NCBI GenBank assembly: GCA_035405785.1
Contig: DAONJS010000017.1
Coordinates: 1 to 27,777 of the forward strand
Direction: 5' to 3'
DNA length: 27,777 nucleotides
Source of the DNA: BPGX01 sp035405785
Lineage (GTDB): Bacteria; Bacteroidota; Bacteroidia; B-17B0; Aurantibacillaceae
Notes under the pieces: model-generated
Told to the model about the DNA's origin: nothing
Databases searched by the model: none
What the model saw: the letters and a program-made list of their open reading frames with translations, nothing else
Program-made: the position numbers and the translations under genes
Shown here: piece after piece, positions 15,469-22,878 of the stretch
Layout of the letters: each line of letters begins with the position of its first letter
Position numbering within the stretch: position 1 is the first letter of the stretch

Positions 15469-16329
15469 TTAAATTTGTTTTTCAAAAACATCAATATCTA
15501 CATACCAATCAAAATGTTGATATGGTAAAAGCAATATAATGTCCTTTTTTTTCAATAGATTTCCAGAAGTTGATTCACTATCAGCAATACCCATCCAAGG
15601 TTCAATACAAATAAAATCTTTACACTTTGTCCAGATGCCCCAGTTTTTGCAGCCGTTAGGACTTATTTTAATTGAATAATTCCATTCAGGATTTGAAAGA
15701 ATCATAGCACTAATATCAGGATTTTCTAAAACAATTGCATCGTTTGAAAATAAATCTTCATTCAAATAAAGTGTAGAATTTTCAAGCAATAATTTTTCTT
15801 TTTGATTAGAAAGTAATCCATTTTTCAAAATTGTTTTGTAAAGAAAAGTTTTATCTGGAATAAATTGAATAAAGCAATTGTTTAAATTCCCAAAAGTATT
15901 AAATGCAGGATGAAAACCAATACTAAATGGCAAAACAGAGTGATGTGGGTTAAAAATATGAAAGTGAATTTTTAATGATGATTGAATGAGTTGATATTTT
16001 ATTATTAAGGAAAAATGAAATGGATAGTTTTGAAATGTTTGTTCATCATCGGTCAGTTCAAATTCGCATAAGTTTTCAGAATGAAAAGTATTTATCCATT
16101 CTTTATCTCTTGCAAAACCGTGTTGAGGTAATGAATAAATTTTTGAATTATAGATATAACTATCGTTTTTTAATTTTCCAATAATAGGAAACAAGACAGG
16201 AGCGTGTCTTTTCCACACAGGTAGGGCTTGCCATATTAACTCCTGATTTTTGTATTGAATTGAAACAATTTCTGCACCTTGTGAAGAAAATTTTACTTTG
16301 AGATAATTATTTTCAATCTGATAGAACAT
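15469..16329 (-). CDS. Aldose 1-epimerase family protein (LacX-like)
   Basis: This is a galactose-mutarotase-fold protein, probably interconverting alpha and beta anomers of a sugar or sugar phosphate. The 286 residues carry HAPVLFPIIG, LPQHGFARD (His70), IGFHPAF (His140) and CIEPWMG, whose Glu would be the general base; these features point to the LacX-like subgroup and not GalM proper. No signal peptide. It is the last gene of the M42-GH3-LysE-DUF493 operon, 9 bp after the DUF493 gene. The substrate is unknown and there is no sugar operon nearby. Confidence 0.85.
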   Translation of the reverse strand: MFYQIENNYLKVKFSSQGAEIVSIQYKNQELIWQALPVWKRHAPVLFPIIGKLKNDSYIYNSKIYSLPQHGFARDKEWINTFHSENLCEFELTDDEQTFQNYPFHFSLIIKYQLIQSSLKIHFHIFNPHHSVLPFSIGFHPAFNTFGNLNNCFIQFIPDKTFLYKTILKNGLLSNQKEKLLLENSTLYLNEDLFSNDAIVLENPDISAMILSNPEWNYSIKISPNGCKNWGIWTKCKDFICIEPWMGIADSESTSGNLLKKKDIILLLPYQHFDWYVDIDVFEKQI

Positions 16330-16338
16330 TTTGAAAAT

Positions 16339-16611
16339 TTAAATAATCATCACACCAGAAATTTGAGATGCTTGTTGATAAATACTGATGATTTCATCAA
16401 CACTATTTACAAGTTGTTTAACTGTAATGCTTACATATCGTCCTCTTGAACTTTGTCTTATTGAAATATCTGCAGAATTATTGTTGAACAATGCTTCTAA
16501 TTGTGCTATCTTTTGATTATTACTGCTCAAAATAAATTTAAACATGTAAATAGATGGAAATGTTTGATATTCGGATAATTTAGATTTTAGGTCAGACCAG
16601 TCGTTGTTCAT
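16339..16611 (-). CDS. DUF493 (YbeD-like) small protein
   Basis: This is a 90-residue cytosolic protein of the DUF493/YbeD family, which has an ACT-like ferredoxin fold and no settled function. The YPSIYMFKF-type start of the fold (FPSIYMFKFIL), the central SSRGRYVSITVKQLV and the C-terminal helix (SVDEIISIYQQASQISGV) are recognisable. The gene overlaps the upstream LysE-type gene by 4 bp (ATGA), so the two are translationally coupled. ACT-like folds often bind amino acids, but nothing in the sequence shows this here. Confidence 0.82.
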   Translation of the reverse strand: MNNDWSDLKSKLSEYQTFPSIYMFKFILSSNNQKIAQLEALFNNNSADISIRQSSRGRYVSITVKQLVNSVDEIISIYQQASQISGVMII

Positions 16612-17264
16612 ATTTTTTCAAAATAATAATTATAGATTAAATATATTCCAAAAATTAAAAGTGTTATTCCTGTAAAAACATTAATGATGTAAATGATTTT
16701 TTTATTTAATATCTTTTTTAATTGATTACCTAAATAAAGTTTAAATATTTCAATTAATAATACCATTGCATTCAGAAAAGCAAAATAGATAATGATTTTA
16801 GGAAGTGAATGATTAAAGAAATTACTAATAATGGTAACATTACCTAACCACAAAAACCACACAGCAGGATTGAAAAGATTGATGACAAATCCTTTGATAA
16901 CAAGTAAAACAGGTTTGGTTTCATTTTTAATTGCAAATTCATCTGCATCAACAGTATCTATTTCTTTGGGTGTATCTTTTTTTAAATAAAATGAACCTAT
17001 TACAATAAGAATGATGCCTGCTATTATGCCTGCAAATCTTTGGTTTTTAGGATTATCAATCCATTCTGTAAATCCATAATGCACTAAAAAAACAGTTAGC
17101 AAACATATAAAAAAATCACTACTTACTACTCCTATAGCTAAAAATGAAGAAGGTCTGAACCCTTTTTTAATGGAATAATTGATTAAACTAAAAAATGAAG
17201 GACCAAATGAAAAGGTCAGTAAGATTAAAATAATTACGCTTTGATAAATTAAACTGAATATCAT
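16608..17264 (-). CDS. LysE-family translocator
   Basis: This inner-membrane protein is of the LysE/RhtB exporter superfamily, whose characterised members export amino acids or related compounds. The 218 residues form about six hydrophobic helices, with the typical N-terminal FSFGPSFFSLINYSIKKGFRPSSFLAIGVVSSDF region and the VINLFNPAVWFLWLG helix (GxxxNPxxxxFW-type). It overlaps the GH3 gene upstream and the DUF493 gene downstream by 4 bp each, so it is tightly coupled. Its substrate may be linked to the M42 and GH3 neighbours, but that is inference. Confidence 0.84.
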   Translation of the reverse strand: MIFSLIYQSVIILILLTFSFGPSFFSLINYSIKKGFRPSSFLAIGVVSSDFFICLLTVFLVHYGFTEWIDNPKNQRFAGIIAGIILIVIGSFYLKKDTPKEIDTVDADEFAIKNETKPVLLVIKGFVINLFNPAVWFLWLGNVTIISNFFNHSLPKIIIYFAFLNAMVLLIEIFKLYLGNQLKKILNKKIIYIINVFTGITLLIFGIYLIYNYYFEKI

Positions 17265-18805
17265 TCTGAAATATCAAATCCTTTTTGTTTTAAAAATGTT
17301 TTCCAATCATCATAAAGAGCACCTTTAATAACGCGAGGAAACTTACTTTGAGCACCTGCTCTTTTTTTGTACTCTAAAAATTGAATGAAAACATCATCTG
17401 GTAGAACAGTTACAAATACATCTTTTAATGCAGCAGTTCTTTCTACTCTATAATCATCATTAAGTTGTTTTAAGTGGTTATCAATTTTATCTTTAATTAT
17501 TTGAGCATCTACTTGCTTATTAGTTCCAACATACCAATGATGAGCAAATAAATTTTCATGCTTAATACCTGCTACTGTAAATTCATTTATTTCAATATTT
17601 AAATCTTGAGCTGTTAATTCTACAGCTTGTGTCATATTATCAACTGATAAATGTTCTCCACATAAACTCAAATAATGCTTTGTTCTGCCTGTGATTACAA
17701 TTTCTGCATTTTTTGCATTTGTAAATTTTATAGTATCACCAATTAAATAACGCCAAGCTCCTGCACATGTAGAAAGCAAAAGAGCATAGTCCTTATTTTC
17801 TTCTACTTCGTTAATTAATAATGTCTCTGGATTTTGAACCATATTGCCGTCAGCATCAAAATTTTTTTCATTAAAAGGAACAAATTCATAAAATATGCCA
17901 TTACTTAAAAACATTTTCATGGCCTGCAACTCATTAGGAATTTTTTCATAAGCAATAAATCCTTCCGATGCCATGTATGTATTAATAAAAATAACTTCCT
18001 TTGAAAATAATTTTTTTAAACTTGCTTTGTAAGGTTGAATAGCAACTCCACCATGTACATACACTTTAAAGTTTGGCCAAATATCATGAATGCTATTTAG
18101 TTTGTAATGTTGAATTATTTTTTCCATTAAAATTTGTATCCATGCCGGAACACCTGCTATAATTCCAATGTCCCATTTGTGAGCATTAACAGTCATTTCG
18201 TTTAATTTGGCATTCCAGTCAGTGTATCCTGAAATTTTTTTGCCGGGTTTGTAATGATGTTGAAACCAAAACGGAATATTACCTGTTGTAATACCACTTA
18301 AATCTCCTGCAAAATAAGTTCCATTAAAATTCAAGTGTGTGCTTCCACCAATCATTAAAATGCCTTTTTGATACAACTCTGGTGGTAAATTGTAATGTGC
18401 AGTTGCAAGTATTTGTTGAATAGCTCCTTTTTGAATTGACTTAAGCATGTCTTTGGTAACGGGAATATATTTTGATGATGCCTCTGATGTACCAGAACTT
18501 AATGCAAAGTATTTAGTATAACCAGGCCAACAAACATAGGGTTCTCCATTTAATGTACGATACCACCATTCCTTGTAAATTTTGTTGTAATCAAATACGG
18601 GTACATTCTCTTGAAATGACTTTACTATATTATTACTCTTGAGTATTTTATCAAAATTATATTGATGTCCAAAAGCTGTATCTTTTGCTTTTGAAAGTAA
18701 TTTAGAAAGTGTTTCATACTGAGCACGAAAAGGTTTTTTTTCTTTTTTTAATTTATTGCTAATGGCAATAGTATTTTTCAATAATGTTCCAAGAATGGCA
18801 GGCAT
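17261..18805 (-). CDS. GH3 auxin-responsive promoter family protein (acyl-adenylating enzyme)
   Basis: This belongs to the GH3 branch of the adenylate-forming superfamily. Plant members conjugate acyl acids such as jasmonate or indoleacetate to amino acids; bacterial members are largely uncharacterised. The 514 residues retain the nucleotide-binding motifs in order: SSGTSEASSKYIPVT (103-117), YMASEG (277-282) and GDTIKFTN...TGR (356-374), then the C-terminal domain with LSLCGEHLS. No signal peptide. It is 12 bp after the M42 aminopeptidase gene and overlaps the LysE-type gene by 4 bp. The substrates cannot be read from sequence; there is no reason to think auxin is involved. Confidence 0.9.
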   Translation of the reverse strand: MPAILGTLLKNTIAISNKLKKEKKPFRAQYETLSKLLSKAKDTAFGHQYNFDKILKSNNIVKSFQENVPVFDYNKIYKEWWYRTLNGEPYVCWPGYTKYFALSSGTSEASSKYIPVTKDMLKSIQKGAIQQILATAHYNLPPELYQKGILMIGGSTHLNFNGTYFAGDLSGITTGNIPFWFQHHYKPGKKISGYTDWNAKLNEMTVNAHKWDIGIIAGVPAWIQILMEKIIQHYKLNSIHDIWPNFKVYVHGGVAIQPYKASLKKLFSKEVIFINTYMASEGFIAYEKIPNELQAMKMFLSNGIFYEFVPFNEKNFDADGNMVQNPETLLINEVEENKDYALLLSTCAGAWRYLIGDTIKFTNAKNAEIVITGRTKHYLSLCGEHLSVDNMTQAVELTAQDLNIEINEFTVAGIKHENLFAHHWYVGTNKQVDAQIIKDKIDNHLKQLNDDYRVERTAALKDVFVTVLPDDVFIQFLEYKKRAGAQSKFPRVIKGALYDDWKTFLKQKGFDISE

Positions 18806-18817
18806 TTGATTTTGTTT

Positions 18818-19918
18818 TTATTTTATGTATCTGAAATCCTGATTTTTCTTGATATTTTGTAAAGAGTAATACATTAACCAAACAACATTTTCAATATCAT
18901 CTTTGTGAACTGTTTCATTAGTTGTATGCATATATCTTAGTGGTAAAGATATTAAAGCAGATGGTACGCCTTCTGCACTGTATGCAAATGCATCTGTATC
19001 AGTTCCTGTGCTGCGAGATGATGCTAACCTTTGAAATTCTATTTTATTTTTCTCTGCAGTTTGAATAATTAATTTTAATACATTATTTTGAACAGCAGGA
19101 GCGTAACTTAACACAGGTCCTTTACCACATGCTAAATCACCCTGAACCTTTTTGTCCATCATAGGTGTTTGTGTATCGTGGCATACATCTGTAATAATAG
19201 CAACATCAGGTTTTATTTTGCGAGAAATCATTTCTGCTCCACGAAGTCCAATCTCTTCTTGAACTGAATTAACTATGTAAAGAGTATAAGGTAACTTAAT
19301 ATTATTTTCCTTTAGCAAACGAGCTACTTGAGCAATCATAAATCCACCAATGCGATTATCCAATGCTCTTCCTACAAAAAATTTTTCGTTTAATTCTATT
19401 AATTCATCTTCATAAGTCATAACACAACCCACATGAATTCCTAATTTTTCTACTTCTTTTTTTGAAGAACATCCTACATCAACAAAGATATTTTTTAAAG
19501 TAGGTGGTTCTTCTTTGCCGGGTTCTCTTACATGAATAGCAGGCCATCCGAAGATTCCTTTTACCACGCCTTTTTCGGTATAAATATTTACTCTTTTAGA
19601 AGGTGCTATTTGATGGTCGCTGCCGCCATTTCTGCAAACATAGATAAATCCATCATTGGTAATATAATTCACATACCAGCTAATTTCATCAGCATGGGCT
19701 TCTATTACAACTTTGTAGTCCTGACCGGGGTTGATTATTGCGGCTACTGAACCATAGTTATCTACAATATAATCATCAATATATGGTTTGAGATAATTCA
19801 ACCAAATTTGTTGTCCTGATGATTCATATCCAGTTGGTGAAGAATTATTGATGTATTTGTATAAAAACTCTACTGATTCTTTAGTTAGTACTTGATTTTT
19901 TGATTTTGACTTTTTCAT
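18818..19918 (-). CDS. M42-family metalloaminopeptidase (glutamyl aminopeptidase/cellulase M type)
   Basis: This cytosolic, two-metal aminopeptidase likely forms large tetrahedral complexes and trims peptides. The 366 residues hold metal ligands and catalytic residues in EAHADE (His75), RALDNR (Asp187), VQEEIGLRG (Glu221/222), ITDVCHD (Asp244) and RYMHTTNE (His331). The usual M42 MDEIG is ADEIS here, a mild change. The N-terminus has a short lysine-rich extension without a signal peptide. A TAAATTTG promoter element lies 18 nt upstream, and this is the first gene of the five-gene operon ending at the aldose epimerase. Substrate choice is not determinable. Confidence 0.92.
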   Translation of the reverse strand: MKKSKSKNQVLTKESVEFLYKYINNSSPTGYESSGQQIWLNYLKPYIDDYIVDNYGSVAAIINPGQDYKVVIEAHADEISWYVNYITNDGFIYVCRNGGSDHQIAPSKRVNIYTEKGVVKGIFGWPAIHVREPGKEEPPTLKNIFVDVGCSSKKEVEKLGIHVGCVMTYEDELIELNEKFFVGRALDNRIGGFMIAQVARLLKENNIKLPYTLYIVNSVQEEIGLRGAEMISRKIKPDVAIITDVCHDTQTPMMDKKVQGDLACGKGPVLSYAPAVQNNVLKLIIQTAEKNKIEFQRLASSRSTGTDTDAFAYSAEGVPSALISLPLRYMHTTNETVHKDDIENVVWLMYYSLQNIKKNQDFRYIK

Positions 19919-19936
19919 AAAAAATTATTTGGAGCA

Positions 19937-19944
19937 CAAATTTA
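19937..19944 (-). promoter_or_regulatory. Bacteroidota -7 element before the M42 operon
   Basis: TAAATTTG on the minus strand matches TAnnTTTG and lies 18 nt before the M42 ATG. No TTTG is seen at the -33 position. It would drive the five-gene operon. Confidence 0.42.
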
Positions 19945-20062
19945 GTAAATTAAATGGATGAATATTAAATTGATTTTAATAAATCTTAAAACAGATATAA
20001 TTTTTACCTTTATGATAAAAACAATAAGTTAAAACAAATATGTGAAATTAAACAACTTAAAA

Positions 20063-20084
20063 CTACTTTTGTTGTTATAAGTAG
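20063..20084 (-). terminator. Weak terminator-like hairpin after nuoI
   Basis: CTACTT (20063-20068) and AAGTAG (20079-20084) pair perfectly around a 10-nt loop. On the minus strand the stem is followed by TTTT, about 35 nt past the nuoI stop. The 6-bp stem is weak, but it sits where the nuo transcript should end. Confidence 0.35.
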
Positions 20085-20116
20085 AAAAAACTTTTTTTAT
20101 CTTAAATAAATTCTAA

Positions 20117-20728
20117 TTAATGCTTGTTAATTTTTTTATTTTCTTTTGAAAATAATTTATTGTGTCTTAAACCAGGAATTTTTTTGAATTCAAGTACTGC
20201 GGGAGTTTGTCGTTTAGTAACATCAATTCTTTTATCTTTTTCAATGGGTTCAACTAACTTATCTTTTCCATATACAAAATCCTCTCTCCAAAATTCGGTA
20301 TCTACAATTCTGTCAGTTAAGAAAATTGCTTCTTTTGGACAAGCTTCTTCGCACAAACCACAGAAAATACATCGAAGCATATTGATGTAATACTCTTTTG
20401 CGTATTTTTCTTCTCTGTATAAATGTTCTTCACCAGGTTTTCTTTCAGCAGCTACCATTGTAATAGCTTCTGCTGGGCATGCAAGAGCGCATAATCCGCA
20501 AGCAGTACATCTTTCTGCTCCGTTTTCATCTCTTTTTAATACATGTTGTCCTCTAAATACTGGGCTTAAAGGTCTTTTTTCTTCAGGATATTGAATAGTT
20601 ACTTTTTTCTTAAATAAATGACTAATAGTAATACTCATTCCTTTTAGTACTGCGGGTAAGTATATTTTTTCTGATAATGTTTGTTCTTTATTACTAACTA
20701 CCTTTTTTCTGTTTGTTAGAGTTATCAT
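20117..20728 (-). CDS. nuoI: NADH-quinone oxidoreductase subunit I
   Basis: NuoI is the complex I subunit carrying clusters N6a and N6b, passing electrons toward the quinone site in the arm next to the membrane. The 203 residues have two ferredoxin-type motifs, CTACGLCALAC (Cys74, 77, 80, 84, the last before Pro) and CIFCGLCEEAC (Cys120, 123, 126, 130), both followed by Pro. Length is near normal, with an extended Lys-rich tail. It lies 144 bp after nuoH, an unusually long gap filled with 7-bp repeat arrays, one ending 2 nt before this ATG. No nuoJ follows; the next gene is the M42 operon. Confidence 0.95.
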   Translation of the reverse strand: MITLTNRKKVVSNKEQTLSEKIYLPAVLKGMSITISHLFKKKVTIQYPEEKRPLSPVFRGQHVLKRDENGAERCTACGLCALACPAEAITMVAAERKPGEEHLYREEKYAKEYYINMLRCIFCGLCEEACPKEAIFLTDRIVDTEFWREDFVYGKDKLVEPIEKDKRIDVTKRQTPAVLEFKKIPGLRHNKLFSKENKKINKH

Positions 20729-20730
20729 TG

Positions 20731-20765
20731 TATTTAGTTTTTAGTTTTGAGTTATGAATTTTTAG
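20731..20765 (-). repeat. Heptanucleotide array directly upstream of nuoI
   Basis: On the plus strand five 7-bp units run in phase: TATTTAG, TTTTTAG, TTTTGAG, TTATGAA, TTTTTAG, followed by a shortened TTTAG. On the mRNA this is an A-rich CTAAAAA-type array ending 2 nt before the nuoI AUG. The nuoH array has the same register. Confidence 0.7.
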
Positions 20766-20799
20766 TTTAGTTTTTTCTTAATTTTTAAGCAATTAAAAT

Positions 20800-20834
20800 T
20801 CACTTTTCACTTTTCGCTATTCACTTTTCACTTG
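20800..20834. repeat. Second heptanucleotide array in the nuoH-nuoI spacer
   Basis: Five 7-bp units in phase: TCACTTT, TCACTTT, TCGCTAT, TCACTTT, TCACTTG. A different word from the neighbouring array but the same 7-bp period. It is followed at 20837-20855 by TTTGCGTC and TCTGCGGT, an 8-bp near-repeat of a type often seen in Bacteroidota intergenic DNA. Confidence 0.7.
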
Positions 20835-20872
20835 ATTTGCGTCTCTGCGGTAAAGAATTAATCATCATAAAA

Positions 20873-21931
20873 TTAAAAATTCAAATTGCCTCTAAAGTAT
20901 TCAATAATGATTGTGAGAATTAAATTAAATAATGATAAAGGAATTAAATAACGCCAACCCAAATTCATTAGTTGATCAAATCTAAATCTTGGTAATGTCC
21001 ATCTAATCCACATAAATACATTGATAAAAATAATTATTTTTATGAAATATACAGATGCTCCGATTAAACTTACAGCAATGCTTCCTTCCTGTAATCCCAA
21101 GGCAGAATAAAATTCATGAGCAAAAGGAAAATTATATCCTCCAAAGTACAATGCACTCATTACGGCTGATGAAATAAACATATTGATATACTCTGCAAAT
21201 AAATACAAACCTAATTTCATTGATGAATATTCGGTATGATAACCACCAACTAATTCACTTTCTGTTTCAGGTAAATCAAATGGTGCTCTGTTAGTTTCTG
21301 CCAATGCACAAATAAAAAATATTAAAAATCCTAATGGTTGATATACTACATTTGCTAAACCAGCATCCTGATTCTCTACTATTTCTTTCAAACTTAATGT
21401 TCCACCTGCGCTGATAATTAAAGCAATGATTGATATCCCCATTGCAATTTCATAACTAATCATTTGCGAAGATGCTCTTAATGCTCCTAATAATGCATAT
21501 TTATTATTGGATGCCCATCCGCCTATCATAATACCATACACACCAACTGATACAACACCCAATAAATATAATACACCTACATTTATATCTGTTATTTGCA
21601 ATGCAATTCTTTGACCGTTGATAATCATATCTTTTCCCCAGGGAATAACAACACCTGTCATCAAAGCAGTAATCATAAATAAAGATGGTCCTAAAATAAA
21701 TAAGAATTTATTAGATACATCTGGAATTATTTCTTCTTTAAAGAACAATTTTCCTCCATCTGCTAATGGTTGAAAAATTCCACCTGGGCCGGCTCTGTTT
21801 GGTCCAATTCTATCTTGTAAAAAAGCTGCAAATTTTCTTTCCCATAATGTAGAATATGCTGCAATTCCTAATGAAATAGCAAATACTATTACACATAATA
21901 AAATTTTTACTATTAAAAATGTGGTAAGCAT
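20873..21931 (-). CDS. nuoH: NADH-quinone oxidoreductase subunit H
   Basis: NuoH is the membrane subunit of complex I that forms much of the quinone chamber and links to the proton-pumping arm. The 352 residues form about eight or nine membrane helices, with the conserved QDRIGPNRAGPGG loop, PLADGGKLFFKEE, and the acidic segment AETNRAPFDLPETESELVGG, then YSSMKLGLYLFAEY. Length and motifs are normal. Upstream is a 117-bp spacer after a DUF5618 gene, with a heptamer array ending 2 nt before this ATG; downstream is a 144-bp spacer before nuoI. Confidence 0.96.
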   Translation of the reverse strand: MLTTFLIVKILLCVIVFAISLGIAAYSTLWERKFAAFLQDRIGPNRAGPGGIFQPLADGGKLFFKEEIIPDVSNKFLFILGPSLFMITALMTGVVIPWGKDMIINGQRIALQITDINVGVLYLLGVVSVGVYGIMIGGWASNNKYALLGALRASSQMISYEIAMGISIIALIISAGGTLSLKEIVENQDAGLANVVYQPLGFLIFFICALAETNRAPFDLPETESELVGGYHTEYSSMKLGLYLFAEYINMFISSAVMSALYFGGYNFPFAHEFYSALGLQEGSIAVSLIGASVYFIKIIIFINVFMWIRWTLPRFRFDQLMNLGWRYLIPLSLFNLILTIIIEYFRGNLNF

Positions 21932-21933
21932 GG

Positions 21934-21968
21934 TTTTTAGTTTTAAGTTTTTAGTTTTAAGTTTCTAG
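21934..21968 (-). repeat. Heptanucleotide array directly upstream of nuoH
   Basis: On the plus strand five 7-bp units run in phase: TTTTTAG, TTTTAAG, TTTTTAG, TTTTAAG, TTTCTAG. The first four form a perfect 14-bp tandem duplication. The array stands 2 nt before the nuoH ATG, exactly as at nuoI. Confidence 0.75.
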
Positions 21969-22048
21969 TTAAAAATGTTTTTAATTTTGAATGTTAATTA
22001 TTGATATGAAATTCTCGATGATATGTTTTTTAAAATTACTAATACTTT

Positions 22049-22453
22049 TCATTTTGTATATTTTAATTGTTTGTTTACCCAATCAATAACATCTTTGGCT
22101 GATTCTAATCCAATTTTAGAATGATGAACTGAAAGATTTCCATCATATCCCATAAAAATGTGTAATTTTTCATAACTAATCATTAAGAGGTCTAAAACTT
22201 TTCTATTTCTTTTTCTTACAAATTCAATGTAGTCCTTAATATCTTTTCTACCTCTTATTTTGATATTATTTTTATTCATTAGTTCATCTAATGCTAATAA
22301 CACTCCGCACCAAGCAATATGCCCTGCCATTTTCACATACTTTGGATATTTGTATGTTCCTTCATTTTTTATGGCTTTTTCTCGTAAAATTTTCTTAGCA
22401 TTTTCAATATAATTATATGGATTTTCAATTTCTGTAATATCTTTCATAGTCAT
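22049..22453 (-). CDS. DUF5618-like helical protein, copy A
   Basis: This 134-residue soluble, probably all-helical protein resembles the Bacteroidota DUF5618 family: NYIENAKKILREKAI, KYPKYVKMAGHIAWCGVLLALDELM, RGRKDIKDYIEF and a C-terminal IGLESAKDVIDWV helix. Function is unknown. The two-helix start, with an AKxxLREKA helix then an AxxxAWxGVLLALDE helix, recalls HEPN-type bundles, but no clear RxxxxH catalytic motif is seen. It follows its paralog (copy B) by 8 bp and is separated from nuoH by 117 bp. ATG 22453 was taken; Met3 (22447) is an equal candidate. Rich in Lys and Ile compared with the nuo genes. Confidence 0.72.
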   Translation of the reverse strand: MTMKDITEIENPYNYIENAKKILREKAIKNEGTYKYPKYVKMAGHIAWCGVLLALDELMNKNNIKIRGRKDIKDYIEFVRKRNRKVLDLLMISYEKLHIFMGYDGNLSVHHSKIGLESAKDVIDWVNKQLKYTK

Positions 22454-22461
22454 TTTTTTAA

Positions 22462-22863
22462 TTACTTAATATGTTTTATTATTGATTTTTTTATCCAATC
22501 TGATATTTCTTTAATAGAATCTAACGAAGTTTTGATAGTATCATGGCTTGCAAATCCATAATGAATAACTGCCGTTAAACATTGATATGTTGATTTTGTT
22601 TTGATAGCAATTTTTTTATTTTTAAGAGCAATAATCCTTACATAATCATCAATTGTTCGCAAATCTTTAATATTTATATTTTGAATTTTCATATATTTAT
22701 TGAGTATTAATAATAAACTTTTTAAAATCAATCTTGCCGCTTTTTTTGTATATTTAGGATGTTTGTATATTATTCCATCTCTAATGGCTTTTTCTCTCAA
22801 AATTTTCTTTGCTTCAAGAATATATTCTTGTGCTATATCCTTTTTATTGTTTTTAATTTTCAT
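22462..22863 (-). CDS. DUF5618-like helical protein, copy B (diverged paralog)
   Basis: This 133-residue paralog of the adjacent copy A is closest in the first 35 residues (AKKILREKAI identical, then YKxPKYxKxA) and at the end (SxxxISDWIKK against SAKDVIDWVNK), and strongly diverged between, where the MGYDGN region of copy A becomes HYGFASHD. Even the DNA matches locally: 22784-22812 and 22371-22399 agree at 26 of 29 positions. It starts 15 bp after nuoG and ends 8 bp before copy A, so it is likely cotranscribed with nuoG. Function unknown; the Lys/Ile-rich composition and loss of family residues suggest relaxed constraint. Confidence 0.65.
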   Translation of the reverse strand: MKIKNNKKDIAQEYILEAKKILREKAIRDGIIYKHPKYTKKAARLILKSLLLILNKYMKIQNINIKDLRTIDDYVRIIALKNKKIAIKTKSTYQCLTAVIHYGFASHDTIKTSLDSIKEISDWIKKSIIKHIK

Positions 22864-22878
22864 ATTTGTAAATTTCCA

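Noticed and set aside
20731..21968. CRISPR-like interpretation of the nuo spacer repeats
   Set aside because: Units are 7 bp and contiguous, without unique spacers of 25-40 bp and without cas genes nearby.
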